From Bacteroidota bacterium (GTDB taxonomy: Bacteria; Bacteroidota; Bacteroidia; AKYH767-A; 2013-40CM-41-45): a DNA stretch of 64,000 nt. The notes below the pieces were generated by a model. It searched no databases, was not told the origin of the DNA, and worked only from the letters and a program-made list of their open reading frames with translations. Of the stretch, positions 36,144 to 46,942 are shown in pieces. The stretch spans positions 198,305 through 262,304 of the forward strand of contig JADKKE010000004.1 in the NCBI GenBank assembly GCA_016720655.1, read 5' to 3'. The position numbers and the translations under genes were made by a program. Each line of letters begins with the position of its first letter. Positions within the stretch are counted from its first letter, which is position 1.

Positions 36144-36890
36144 TTATAGTATCAAAGAATGTGTTGCTGCAGCCATTTCTGCTATGAGTGATGGCTCTTT
36201 CTCGATTGCATTTCCAACCACAATAATATCCGCTCCTGCATTGCATTGATCAATGGCTTTTTCCGCAGTGCGAATTCCGCCACCGACAATCAAGGGAGTG
36301 TTGATTGTATTCCTGACTGTTGTAATCATTGACTTACTCACCGGAAATCGTGCACCACTACCGGCATCCATGTACATAATTTTCAATCCGAGCATTTCCC
36401 CGGCAAGAGCGGTACATGCTGCGATATCGTCTTTGTCATGAGGAATAGGGAAAGTATTGCTCATATAACTTACTGATGTGGGTGAGCCGCTATCAATAAG
36501 CATGTAGCCGGTTGGAAGGATTTCGATTCCGCTGCGTTTAAGTAATGGGGCAGTGATCACATGTCGTCCAATCAGCATTTCCGGGTTCCTTCCACTGATG
36601 AGGGAAAGAAAAAGAATCGCATCTGCTTTTTCAGAAATCTGCATTGTATTCCCTGGAAAAAGGATAACAGGGATGTTGCTGTTTTTTTTCAAAACGGAAA
36701 CACAAGCATCAAGGTCTCCATGGGTGAGAATACTACTGCCGACAAAAAAATAATCAACAGCTGCATCCAAAGCCTGAGTCGCAAGTTTCTCACATTGTGC
36801 AAGGGATGTCTTGTCAGGATCTACCAGTATGGCCAGCGACTTTCGGTGATTCGATTTTGCGAAATGGATACGATCAAAAACTGTTGACAT
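36144..36890 (-). CDS. Geranylgeranylglyceryl/heptaprenylglyceryl phosphate synthase family protein
   Basis: 248-aa TIM-barrel prenyltransferase, the archaeal GGGP synthase family (PcrB relatives). The N-terminal LAILVDPDKTS, VGSSILTHGDLD, LFPGNTMQISEKADAILFLS, DAGSGA and the C-terminal phosphate loop PLIVGGGIRT with GADIIVVGNAIE are all conserved. Archaeal enzymes make the first ether bond of membrane lipids. Bacteroidota homologues have GGGP-synthase activity in some species, but the final product is unclear. Confidence 0.9.
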   Translation of the reverse strand: MSTVFDRIHFAKSNHRKSLAILVDPDKTSLAQCEKLATQALDAAVDYFFVGSSILTHGDLDACVSVLKKNSNIPVILFPGNTMQISEKADAILFLSLISGRNPEMLIGRHVITAPLLKRSGIEILPTGYMLIDSGSPTSVSYMSNTFPIPHDKDDIAACTALAGEMLGLKIMYMDAGSGARFPVSKSMITTVRNTINTPLIVGGGIRTAEKAIDQCNAGADIIVVGNAIEKEPSLIAEMAAATHSLIL

Positions 36891-36940
36891 ACAATTAAAT
36901 ATAAACGAAGATACAATAATCCTGAATTATTTTGCTTTCC

Positions 36941-37573
36941 TCAGGAACTGATCGCCCAGGCCAGCATTCGTTCTTCTAATTTTTCGTATTGAACATTGAA
37001 TGTTTTGTCAAAATCTTTCTTGTGAAATCTTGCCTGGACAGATCCTGCGTTTTTATATTGAAATGAATCGACATTCATGTGTTTTCGAAAATCAACATCT
37101 CCTTTACCATATATTTTATACAACACTTCTTTTGCTCCCCAAATCACATGCAGATGTTCGTTCTTGTGTTCTATAGGAATATCCTTTGCTTCTTTTTCAT
37201 TCACAAATTTATGCGCGATCTTTTGAATGGCCGGACGAATCGTTTCAAGATCGATTCCGACATGTTGCATCGGTGAAAGTAGAATAGCTACATATTCCTG
37301 AGTGTGTGAAATGGAAATTGACAAACTATTGCCAAGAGTTGGTTTCCCTTTTTCATCATAAGTGATCGACAAGGGAGAGAACTGGTACAGTTGATTCACA
37401 AGAACCCTCACTGTCAGATATTCTCTTCTTCGGTTTTCACTTTTAAAATTCTGCAAGATGGATTGCTCCGCTTCTGTTAGTCGGGATTGTCCTACCAAAG
37501 TATCAAATGGCTCCAGGCTCTGCCAAATCCCCAAAACATGATCTTTTCCTTCCTTTTTTAAAACAATCGGCAT
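36941..37573 (-). CDS. 4'-phosphopantetheinyl transferase superfamily protein
   Basis: 210-aa Sfp-type transferase that moves phosphopantetheine from CoA to carrier proteins. The metal-binding HVGIDLETIRP and the WGAKEVLYKIYGKG motif (WxxKEa) are present, as is ISISHTQEYVAI before them. Two-half Sfp architecture rather than AcpS. It could serve fatty acid or secondary metabolite ACPs. Divergent from ahcY. Confidence 0.88.
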   Translation of the reverse strand: MPIVLKKEGKDHVLGIWQSLEPFDTLVGQSRLTEAEQSILQNFKSENRRREYLTVRVLVNQLYQFSPLSITYDEKGKPTLGNSLSISISHTQEYVAILLSPMQHVGIDLETIRPAIQKIAHKFVNEKEAKDIPIEHKNEHLHVIWGAKEVLYKIYGKGDVDFRKHMNVDSFQYKNAGSVQARFHKKDFDKTFNVQYEKLEERMLAWAISS

Positions 37574-37638
37574 GCAGTCTTGTTGATTTATTCAAGATCC
37601 AAAAATACGAAGGATTATGCGGTTTTTCCGTCATTTCC

Positions 37639-37669
37639 TTTGCAATCCTTAGCCCTTTGCTTATCTTTG
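37639..37669 (+). promoter_or_regulatory. Bacteroidota-type promoter of ahcY
   Basis: TTTG (37639-37642), 19-bp spacer, TATCTTTG (37662-37669). Both boxes match the consensus exactly. The ATG is at 37713, giving a leader of about 37 nt. Confidence 0.7.
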
Positions 37670-37712
37670 CAGCCTGAAATTCAAGACTATCCAAAAAAAC
37701 CATTTATTTACC

Positions 37713-39035
37713 ATGGCAAACACCACAACAGTAGACAAATTCGTGAAATACAAAGTAAAAGACATTTCTCTGGCCGAATGGGGCCGTAAAGAAATCACAT
37801 TGGCCGAAGCAGAAATGCCGGGTTTGATGTCACTCCGAGAAGAATATGGCAAACAAAAGCCTTTGAAAGGTGCCCGGATCGCCGGTTGTCTGCACATGAC
37901 TATCCAAACAGCTGTTCTCATCGAAACACTCGTTGAGCTGGGAGCTGAAGTTACATGGTCCTCTTGCAACATCTTCTCAACTCAGGATCACGCCGCTGCG
38001 GCAATTGCTGCTGCCGGTATTTCTGTATATGCCTGGAAAGGGATGAATGCGGAAGAATTTGACTGGTGTATCGAACAGACACTTTTCTTTGGTGAAGATC
38101 GCAAGCCATTGAACATGATCCTGGATGATGGTGGTGACCTTACAAACATGGTTCTTGATAAATTTCCTGAACTTGTTCAGGGAATCAAAGGACTTTCTGA
38201 AGAAACAACAACTGGTGTTCACCGTTTGCACGAACGAGTTAAAAACGGAACATTGTTGATGCCTGCTATCAACATCAATGACTCAGTTACGAAATCGAAA
38301 TTCGATAATAAATACGGTTGCCGTGAATCACTTGTTGATGCGATCCGTCGCGCAACCGATTTGATGCTTGCCGGAAAAATTGCCGTTGTTGCCGGTTTCG
38401 GTGATGTTGGTAAAGGTTCTGCTGAATCATTGAAGGATTCTAAAGTTCGTGTGATCGTTACTGAAATCGATCCGATCTGTGCATTGCAGGCAGCGATGGA
38501 AGGTTATGAAGTGAAAAAGATGGACGATGCAGTGAAGGAAGCAGATATTATTGTTACGGCTACCGGAAACTACAACATCATTAAAGATCGTCATTTCAAG
38601 GCGATGAAGCACAATGCGATCGTTTGTAACATCGGCCACTTCGATAATGAAATTGATATGGCTTGGTTAAACAAAAATCATGGCGCATCGAAAGACACGA
38701 TCAAGCCACAAGTAGATAAATATACGATTGATGGGAAAGACATTATCGTGCTTGCCGAAGGACGTCTTGTGAATCTCGGTTGTGCAATGGGACATCCTTC
38801 CTTTGTCATGTCAAACTCTTTCACGAACCAAACGATGGCTCAACTTGAGTTGTGGCAGAATCATAGTAAATACGAGAATAAAGTTTATACACTTCCAAAA
38901 CATCTCGATGAGAAAGTTGCTCGTTTACACCTGAAGAAAATCGGTGTTGAGCTCGATGAACTCACTGATGAGCAGGCAAAATATATTGGTGTGCAAAAAT
39001 CCGGTCCGTTCAAATCTGAACATTACCGTTACTAA
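37713..39035 (+). CDS. ahcY: Adenosylhomocysteinase
   Basis: Hydrolyses S-adenosylhomocysteine to adenosine and homocysteine, relieving inhibition of methyltransferases. 440 aa. The NAD-binding GFGDVGKG is at 228-235. Active-site segments are [44 protein letters not shown], and [12 protein letters not shown]. The C-terminus ends with the typical [10 protein letters not shown]. No SAH or SAM riboswitch is seen upstream. Confidence 0.98.
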   Translation: MANTTTVDKFVKYKVKDISLAEWGRKEITLAEAEMPGLMSLREEYGKQKPLKGARIAGCLHMTIQTAVLIETLVELGAEVTWSSCNIFSTQDHAAAAIAAAGISVYAWKGMNAEEFDWCIEQTLFFGEDRKPLNMILDDGGDLTNMVLDKFPELVQGIKGLSEETTTGVHRLHERVKNGTLLMPAININDSVTKSKFDNKYGCRESLVDAIRRATDLMLAGKIAVVAGFGDVGKGSAESLKDSKVRVIVTEIDPICALQAAMEGYEVKKMDDAVKEADIIVTATGNYNIIKDRHFKAMKHNAIVCNIGHFDNEIDMAWLNKNHGASKDTIKPQVDKYTIDGKDIIVLAEGRLVNLGCAMGHPSFVMSNSFTNQTMAQLELWQNHSKYENKVYTLPKHLDEKVARLHLKKIGVELDELTDEQAKYIGVQKSGPFKSEHYRY

Positions 39036-39054
39036 GAGGAATTATTTTTTATTC

Positions 39055-39092
39055 AATAGGCGATGGAGAGTTTTCTTCATCGCCTATTTTAT
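39055..39092 (+). terminator. Intrinsic terminator of ahcY
   Basis: AATAGGCGATG (39055-39065) pairs with CATCGCCTATT (39078-39088), followed by a T-rich tract. 20 bp past the stop. Confidence 0.9.
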
Positions 39093-39251
39093 TTTCAATT
39101 ATTCTACTCGCGTTAATCGCAGAGGATGCAATAAAAAAATTTTCTATGCAAACTTTGCTTTAATCTGTGTGGAGGAAATAAATTTCTTTTTTACATAGTC
39201 GATTTATAAAGCACAGAACACAAAGAGCGTTGAAGATCTATGTTTTGTTGG

Positions 39252-40283
39252 TCAATAGGTAGCCAGGCTGATTGGCGCTTTCTGTGCGTCTGCAGGAACT
39301 TCCCCCGAAAGAGCATTGAGAAAAGAAACGATGAAACGAATTTCTTCTTCATCCAATTCCTTGTCGAGCTGGGTCTTTGCCATAATTTTAACAGCGGTAC
39401 TCAGGTACTCAACACTGCCATCATGAAAATAAGGATATGTCCTCCCGATATTCCTTAGGCCGGCAACTTTAAATTTGTCTTTATCTTCCAAAGCACCTGT
39501 TTTGTTTTTCAGTCCCTCGTCCTGGTGAGTGCTGCCGGTTAGCGGATGATAATCGTGAGCTTCACCAAATTTGCGAACCATGGAACCTCCCAGCATTGTT
39601 CCCCCATGGCAGTCGGTGCATCCTGTTTTGATAAAAAGCCTGAGCCCTTCACGTTCATCATACGAAAGCGCGTATACATTTCCCATCAGGAATTTATCCA
39701 ATGCGGAAGGTGTAATCAAAGTACGTTCAAATGCAACAATCGACTTCTGGAGATTTCGCAAGGTCAGTGCTGTATCGGCATGGGGGAATGCAGCTTCAAA
39801 TAATTTGTTGTATTCCGGAATTTCAGCAATCCTTTTGGAAAGAATATCCTGATGTGGAATCGCAAGACTGTCTTGATTCTGGCTATCCTCAAAAGTTCCA
39901 TCCCAATTTGAGACGTGATTCATGATAGCATTGAGAACTGTCGGAACATTCCTCACAATTTCTTTCTGTGAACTTGCAATCGTAGTGGGTTTGTTATCGA
40001 CACCGGCTGTAGAAAGATTGTGACATGAGTTGCAGCTGTAAGTCCCAAATTTCGAAAGCCTTGGATCATAATACAACATTTTGCCCAAACTGATTTGCTG
40101 AGCAGTTTCGGAACGATCGTATTGCAATTGTTCCAATGGGAGAGGCTGAAAGAATTTTTTTGCTTCGACAATGAGCGCTTCGTTTGCTTTTTTGTCGAGC
40201 TCATTGTAATCTATTTCAGGAGGTGAGTCATGACATCCGTAAATCAGAAAAATTAAAAAGACGACGACAGATACTTTTTTCAT
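39252..40283 (-). CDS. Di-heme cytochrome c peroxidase lipoprotein
   Basis: About 343 aa from ATG 40283 (MKKVSVVVFLIFLIYGC, lipobox IYGC). An upstream in-frame ATG at 40298 adds five residues. Two heme-c sites CNSCH (about residues 84-88) and CTDCH (222-226) mark a MauG/CCP-type peroxidase; the LGKMLYYDPRLSKFGTYSCN leader and GLRNIGRTYPYFHDGSVEYL are family-typical. It would reduce H2O2 in the periplasm with cytochrome c electrons, anchored by lipid. The distal-ligand details are not resolved. Confidence 0.92.
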   Translation of the reverse strand: MKKVSVVVFLIFLIYGCHDSPPEIDYNELDKKANEALIVEAKKFFQPLPLEQLQYDRSETAQQISLGKMLYYDPRLSKFGTYSCNSCHNLSTAGVDNKPTTIASSQKEIVRNVPTVLNAIMNHVSNWDGTFEDSQNQDSLAIPHQDILSKRIAEIPEYNKLFEAAFPHADTALTLRNLQKSIVAFERTLITPSALDKFLMGNVYALSYDEREGLRLFIKTGCTDCHGGTMLGGSMVRKFGEAHDYHPLTGSTHQDEGLKNKTGALEDKDKFKVAGLRNIGRTYPYFHDGSVEYLSTAVKIMAKTQLDKELDEEEIRFIVSFLNALSGEVPADAQKAPISLATY

Positions 40284-40520
40284 CGGATGGAAAATCAATC
40301 TAATTTACCTGGTTTATTTTTAGTGAAGAATGACTACTGTCATGCATTGATTTTTGAGGTAATTTAATTGATTTCGGAAGAAAAATTCCTCGCTGGCTTG
40401 CGGATCATTTTCCTCCTACGATACAATCACTTAAGAGTTGCGTTGAACATGTCTTGTATTGGCAGAGTGAATGTTTTTCTATTCGTGGTACTGTCATTCT
40501 TGCGCTTAGCATTGTAAAAC

Positions 40521-40555
40521 AAAAAGAGGAGTCACCATTGGCAACCCCTCTTTTC
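40521..40555 (-). terminator. Intrinsic terminator of the subtilase gene
   Basis: AAAAAGAGG and CCTCTTTT arms with further GTTGCC/GGTGAC-type pairing. A T-rich stretch follows on the minus strand, 22 bp past the stop at 40577. Confidence 0.8.
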
Positions 40556-40576
40556 GAATGATGAAAAATTGCCTCT

Positions 40577-42124
40577 TTAATATGTTGATGCCAGCGCGAC
40601 TGCAGCACCTGCATTGATATTTCCATAACCCCGACTGGAATTTGGACTTGGATAATACTGTGCAGTTTGTTGCATTGCAGTAATAATTTGAGCACGTGTG
40701 AGCGTGGGTTTAACTGACCAAATCACACCGGCAATTCCGGCAGTGATTGCAGTAGCACAGGAAGAACCTCCAATATAGTTTGAATTGAAACCGCTTGGAG
40801 CAAGGGATAAGGATGTTCTGTTTGAACTGGCATTCCTTTGCATTGGGATTGTGAAATCAACCTGGCTACCATCGTGACAATCGCTGCATGTGGAACCACT
40901 TTCTTTTACTCCTGTTACAGCCTGACATTGACTCAAGGCTGCCGGATAAATTACTCCCCACCAGCTTGTCCAGCTGAAGGATGTTCCTGCAGCTGCAAAA
41001 ATTAGTTTGCCTTTGTTGTATGCATAGGTAACCCCATCTTTCAGGGTTCCACTGGAAAAAGGTGTTCCGATGGACATGCTGATAATTTTTATGTCGTTGA
41101 GATCACCCATTCGAATCAATGCGTTTTTCACGCCTGATAATTCTGCAGATGCATCAAGCACGACATCATCACATCCACGGATAAAATGAAGATTTGCTTT
41201 GTATGCGACACCTGTTGTTGCATTCTGTGCATTGCGCGGACCGGCAGCCAGACCGGCCATTGAAGTACCGTGCGTGCAGGAAGTGTATGCACTTGTCCCA
41301 TAAGTGTAATCCGTTGTGATGCTTCTTCCGACATTGCTCATTCCGTCATTAAACATACTGCCGAGTAAGGTTTGTGAAGAACTGATTCCTGCATCAATTA
41401 CTCCGATGCGAATTCCTTCTCCCTGAGCAGTATTCCAGGCAGTTGGAATATTGACATTATTGAAATCCCAGGGAAGTTTGCAACCCGGGGTGATGGTCGT
41501 AAAATCTGCTGCATTCACTGTTGTTGTAGATCCGCTGCATCCGGATGAAGAACGATCGTTCCAGGCAGCAGGCCAGTATCCATAGGGTTCGATATATCTG
41601 ACATTTTTCAAGTTGAATAGTTGTGTGAGAACATCTTTGTCAGTGACACGCAGTACAAGAATTGGTAGTACCTGATCATCTTCGACTATGATGTCGTTGA
41701 GTGTTACTGTCTGACCATTTTTATTGAGACCTTTTACTACCAAATCCAACAGTGCATCGTGAACGGATTTCCATTCTTTGCTTTGTAAATTGAGTTGATG
41801 AATTATTGGATCTATGTTTTCGATGTTCGCCGGCTTGTAGCCAAGAACGACCTGATTCGTCAGACTTGCCGCACTCCAGAGTGTTCTCATGTCGGTCCAT
41901 TCCCAATGGAAATCTTTCCGCTCTGATTGAAGAGTGATTATTTTGTTATCCAGATCCTGGCGATTGTAAGCCAGTTCTTTTGGTACAGCTACTGTAGCTG
42001 ATTTTTGAACCAGGACATCCTGGTTTAATTCAGATTGAGGAGATGCCTGATTGTCGTCAAGTCGATTACAACCTGCTACAACAACTATAAATGTCAGCAG
42101 GAAAATGTGGTAGATTTTCTTCAT
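40577..42124 (-). CDS. Subtilisin-like (S8) serine protease lipoprotein
   Basis: 515 aa from ATG 42124 (MKKIYHIFLLTFIVVVAGC, Cys 19 lipobox). Another ATG at 42178 adds 18 residues. A propeptide-like region (to about residue 200) precedes the S8 domain. The catalytic triad is visible: D244 in GVIDAGISSSQ, H285 in CTHGTSMAGLAAG, and S455 in GGSSCATAI. The usual oxyanion-hole asparagine (AAGN) is replaced by Thr in FAAAGTSFSW. The domain also has extra cysteines (CSGST, TCSDCHDGS). Predicted surface or periplasmic protease. Confidence 0.9.
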   Translation of the reverse strand: MKKIYHIFLLTFIVVVAGCNRLDDNQASPQSELNQDVLVQKSATVAVPKELAYNRQDLDNKIITLQSERKDFHWEWTDMRTLWSAASLTNQVVLGYKPANIENIDPIIHQLNLQSKEWKSVHDALLDLVVKGLNKNGQTVTLNDIIVEDDQVLPILVLRVTDKDVLTQLFNLKNVRYIEPYGYWPAAWNDRSSSGCSGSTTTVNAADFTTITPGCKLPWDFNNVNIPTAWNTAQGEGIRIGVIDAGISSSQTLLGSMFNDGMSNVGRSITTDYTYGTSAYTSCTHGTSMAGLAAGPRNAQNATTGVAYKANLHFIRGCDDVVLDASAELSGVKNALIRMGDLNDIKIISMSIGTPFSSGTLKDGVTYAYNKGKLIFAAAGTSFSWTSWWGVIYPAALSQCQAVTGVKESGSTCSDCHDGSQVDFTIPMQRNASSNRTSLSLAPSGFNSNYIGGSSCATAITAGIAGVIWSVKPTLTRAQIITAMQQTAQYYPSPNSSRGYGNINAGAAVALASTY

Positions 42125-42431
42125 GTTAATTGTGTTATGTTTGATTTTAGTGGATGTAATTTTTCGGCCCGGTTTCATACAAAAATTTAAGGTGCCGGCT
42201 CTTGCCCTCTAATTTAGAAAAGATCTTTGAATTGACAATTTCTTGCAAGAGTTCGGGACTGAGGAAATGTAATTTTATTGTATTTTGGGTGGAAAAATAT
42301 GTCTTTCAGATTCCGGTTATAAAAATGAGGATAGTCCTTTGTTGATGCCATGAAATCTTAGCAACTATAATGTTCAATATTTGCACATTTTTCCAGAAGG
42401 AAAATGGATGCAGTCAAAATGAATTATTCCT

Positions 42432-43007
42432 ATGGGAAAAAACAGAATTGAAGCATTTAGTGACGGAGTATTGGCCATCATTATCACGATTATGGTACTT
42501 GAAATTAAAGTGCCCCATGGTTCTGCATTGTCGGATTTGCTTCCCTTGATTCCGGTTTTTATCAGCTATGTTTTGAGTTTCCTGTATATTGGAATTTACT
42601 GGGGGAATCATCATCATTTGATTCATACGGCTACTCATGTGAATGGGAAAATAATTTTAGCGAATCTGCACCTTTTGTTTTGGTTATCACTAATTCCATT
42701 TACCACCGGCTGGATGGGAGAAAATCATTTTGATCCCAATCCTGTTGCATTGTATGCCACCAATCTGCTCATTGCCGGATTTGCATATTTCATTTTGCAA
42801 AAAGTAATTGAAAGGAGCGTGCATGCTGATGGAAACCTAAATCATGCATTTCAAAAGCATTCTCAAAAAGGAATAATTTCACAAGTATCTTATGCTTCAG
42901 CCATTCCACTGGCTTATGTTCATCCGATGATCTCCGGAATTATTTTCCTCCTCATCGCTATCTTGTGGATTATTCCGGATAGAGAAATTGAAAAGGCGAT
43001 AAAATAA
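42432..43007 (+). CDS. TMEM175-family potassium channel-like protein
   Basis: 191-aa membrane protein of the TMEM175/DUF1211 family. The N-terminal RIEAFSDGVLAIIITIMVLE (residues 5-24) carries the diagnostic FSDG motif, and six hydrophobic helices follow. Bacterial homologues form tetrameric K+ channels. Ends before a strong bidirectional terminator. Confidence 0.92.
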   Translation: MGKNRIEAFSDGVLAIIITIMVLEIKVPHGSALSDLLPLIPVFISYVLSFLYIGIYWGNHHHLIHTATHVNGKIILANLHLLFWLSLIPFTTGWMGENHFDPNPVALYATNLLIAGFAYFILQKVIERSVHADGNLNHAFQKHSQKGIISQVSYASAIPLAYVHPMISGIIFLLIAILWIIPDREIEKAIK

Positions 43008-43050
43008 ATAGGAATAATAAAATTCAGAAGGATTGAAATTGGTACAAATG

Positions 43051-43085
43051 AAAAAGGACTCCGGCCAATGGCAGAAGTCCTTTTT
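43051..43085. terminator. Bidirectional intrinsic terminator
   Basis: AAAAAGGACT and AGTCCTTTTT arms (43051-43060, 43076-43085) with an inner GCC/GGC pairing. It lies between the convergent TMEM175 gene and atpC. Confidence 0.9.
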
Positions 43086-43104
43086 CGCATTACATCGTTA
43101 AATA

Positions 43105-43344
43105 CTACACAGATTCTGCGAGGATGATGATTTTGTTTTTTAAATTCTCAACAACTCCGCCTTTTACTTCAAAGGTCTTAACGCCTTCTTTGTCTTTGAT
43201 CTTTACTTTTCCATTCAGAAGTGTAGAGATCACAGCGGCATGATTGTTCAGCATTTCAAAACGTCCTTTTGCCCCCGGAACGGAAACAGAAGTGACATCC
43301 CCACTATAAATTTTTTTATCCGGTGTGATAATTTCGAGCTGCAT
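43105..43344 (-). CDS. atpC: F1F0 ATP synthase epsilon subunit (short form)
   Basis: 79 aa, only the N-terminal beta-sandwich domain of subunit epsilon: MQLEIITPDKKIYSGDVTSV, VPGAKGRFEMLNNHAAVIST, then VEVKGGVVENLKNKIIILAE-like strands. The C-terminal helical hairpin of longer homologues is absent, as is normal in Bacteroidota. 125 bp downstream of atpD, with a heptamer array in between. The rest of the atp genes lie outside the window, which is usual in the phylum. Confidence 0.93.
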   Translation of the reverse strand: MQLEIITPDKKIYSGDVTSVSVPGAKGRFEMLNNHAAVISTLLNGKVKIKDKEGVKTFEVKGGVVENLKNKIIILAESV

Positions 43345-43439
43345 TTGATCGCTTTTTATTCTTATAAGAGATAAATTAGAATTGTTGATTTTAGATTGCT
43401 GATTTTAGATTCCTGTAATTATTTATTAGTGAACCAGCT

Positions 43440-45038
<1,599 letters not shown>

Positions 45039-45259
45039 TTAAGGTGGCTGTTAGTAAATTTCAACCCAATTTTGCTCGTGTTTATTGAAATTAATTCGTT
45101 GAATATTATATGGTTACAAAGTGGGTGCTGCTGTTTAAGCAATTCCTTATACAATTAATTGTTTGTTGACTCCAACCTTCAAAAAGCCCTGATTTCTGTT
45201 TCTTCATATCTCTTTTCGAAAAATGGGAAAGGGTGGGTCTTGTAATTTACATTTGTTCA

Positions 45260-46561
45260 ATGGTATCGACGGAGGAAATCTATTCATTGTATTTGAAACA
45301 CCCACAAATTTGTACGGATAGCCGTGCAATTTTGCCAGGGTCGATTTTTATTGCATTGAAGGGACCAAGTTTTAATGGAAACACATTTGCGGAAAAAGCA
45401 TTAGCGACCGGAGCAGCCTATGCAGTTGTAGATGAACCTGAATATAAAACAAGTGATCGTTGTTTGCTTGTGGAAGATGGATTGCAAACGTTGCAAAGTC
45501 TGGCCAATCACCACCGTCATCAACTGACGATTCCAATACTTGCGATTACCGGTTCGAATGGGAAAACAACAACGAAGGAATTGATTCTGGCGGTACTTTC
45601 CAAACAGTACACTACTCTCGCAACCAAAGGAAATCTGAATAATCACATTGGTGTTCCACTTACATTGCTTTCGATCACTCCCGATATTGAATTTGCAGTC
45701 ATTGAAATGGGAGCAAATCACCGGAAAGAAATTGAATTGTATTGCCGAATTGCAGAGCCGCATTACGGTTTGATCACTAATGTTGGAAAGGCGCACCTCG
45801 AAGGATTTGGGGGATTTGAAGGTGTGAAACAAGGGAAAGCTGAGCTCTACAACTGGCTGGCAAATCATTCGAAAACTGCATTCATCAATGGCAACAATTC
45901 TCATTTGCTCGAAATGGCAAAGGAGAATAAAGTTCAATATGTAATGTTGTATGGTACGGATGAAGAATTTGACTGTTTTGGCGAATTGATTACGGATACT
46001 CCCACACTCGAAGTGAAATGGAAACATGCGGATCATTCCGGTCATGTTCAGTCACAACTAATCGGTGCCTACAATTTTGAAAACATTTTGTCTGCAGTTT
46101 GTGTCGGCAATTATTTTGGAGTCGATGCAGATGCAATCAATGAAGCAATAGCTTCCTATGTGCCTGACAATTCACGATCGCAGGTAATTAAAAAAGGCAG
46201 CAATACGATTATCCTGGATGCATACAATGCGAATCCCACTTCAATGGAAGCAGCGCTGAAAAATTTTGCAGCGATTCCTGTTTCTCACAAATTGGTGTGT
46301 ATCGGAGACATGGCTGAATTGGGAGAAGAGAGTAGTGTTGAACATGAGCGCATCATGCAATTGTTGAAAAAAATCAAACCTGCAAAATTCATACTCGTAG
46401 GAAAAAATTTCGGAGCATTCAAAGATCAGATAGAATGTCTTTATTTCCCGACTTCCGACGAAGCTGCCAGCTATGTTAAAAAACATCCTGTTCGAAATTC
46501 AACGATTCTCGTCAAAGGATCGAGAAGTACTAGAATGGAAAAGGTAGTGGAAGCTTTATAA
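45260..46561 (+). CDS. murF: UDP-N-acetylmuramoyl-tripeptide--D-alanyl-D-alanine ligase
   Basis: Adds D-Ala-D-Ala to the peptidoglycan precursor. 433 aa from ATG 45260 (MVSTEEIYSLYLKHPQICTD); an upstream GTG at 45233 adds nine. Mur ligase ATP loop ITGSNGKTTTKE at 96-107, KGNLNNHIGVPLTLL, VIEMGANHRKEIE, ITNVGKAHLEGFGG, and ILDAYNANPTSMEAAL are present. Confidence 0.96.
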   Translation: MVSTEEIYSLYLKHPQICTDSRAILPGSIFIALKGPSFNGNTFAEKALATGAAYAVVDEPEYKTSDRCLLVEDGLQTLQSLANHHRHQLTIPILAITGSNGKTTTKELILAVLSKQYTTLATKGNLNNHIGVPLTLLSITPDIEFAVIEMGANHRKEIELYCRIAEPHYGLITNVGKAHLEGFGGFEGVKQGKAELYNWLANHSKTAFINGNNSHLLEMAKENKVQYVMLYGTDEEFDCFGELITDTPTLEVKWKHADHSGHVQSQLIGAYNFENILSAVCVGNYFGVDADAINEAIASYVPDNSRSQVIKKGSNTIILDAYNANPTSMEAALKNFAAIPVSHKLVCIGDMAELGEESSVEHERIMQLLKKIKPAKFILVGKNFGAFKDQIECLYFPTSDEAASYVKKHPVRNSTILVKGSRSTRMEKVVEAL

Positions 46562-46942
46562 GTGCCGGCAGTATGGTACAGACCTCGTTTTATTGACAGC
46601 ACCACTATAGCCGGCTCCGCTCAAATAAAATTTATTCAGTACACTTGACAAAGTTTGATATACTGCCTGGATGCCGATAGTGAAATTGTTGGTGGTGTTG
46701 GTTTAGTTTGAATTGCTCCAAAGAAGGATGGACCACAATTTCTCACGTATGGATTGAATGTACTTGTGGATTTTGATTTTTTCATACACAGAATTTCCTC
46801 TAAAAGAAAATAATCCGGAATAAAAACACGCAGAAAGTTCTGTTGCGACAGCATTCAAATTTGCAGTCGTCATTAATAGGAATGGGAAAAGAAATAATCG
46901 AATTATTTTTTTCAAAATAATCGTACAGTTCAAAAGGTTAAA
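46562..46942. other. 381-bp gap between murF and the Wzc gene
   Basis: No clear gene. Two overlapping minus-strand open frames are present: one (46703-46933) begins with a signal-peptide-like MNCTIILKKIIRLFLFPFLL and ...TTANLNAVATELS, the other (46636-46854) covers the adjacent sequence in another frame. They might be halves of one frameshifted exported peptide, like other genes here, but nothing recognisable supports this. No terminator or repeat was found. Confidence 0.5.
46703..46933 (-). CDS. Possible small exported peptide (weak)
   Basis: 76-aa open frame. Residues 7-28 (LKKIIRLFLFPFLLMTTANL) resemble a signal peptide with ANLNA as the cleavage site. The rest has no recognisable pattern. 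It lies 9 bp upstream of the 3' end of the Wzc gene on the same strand. A shifted frame overlaps it (46636-46854). It may be a real small gene, a remnant, or chance. Confidence 0.3.
   Translation of the reverse strand: MNCTIILKKIIRLFLFPFLLMTTANLNAVATELSACFYSGLFSFRGNSVYEKIKIHKYIQSIREKLWSILLWSNSN

Noticed and set aside
45401..46045. 214-codon minus-strand frame over murF
   Set aside because: Antisense shadow of murF, whose motifs are complete on the other strand.
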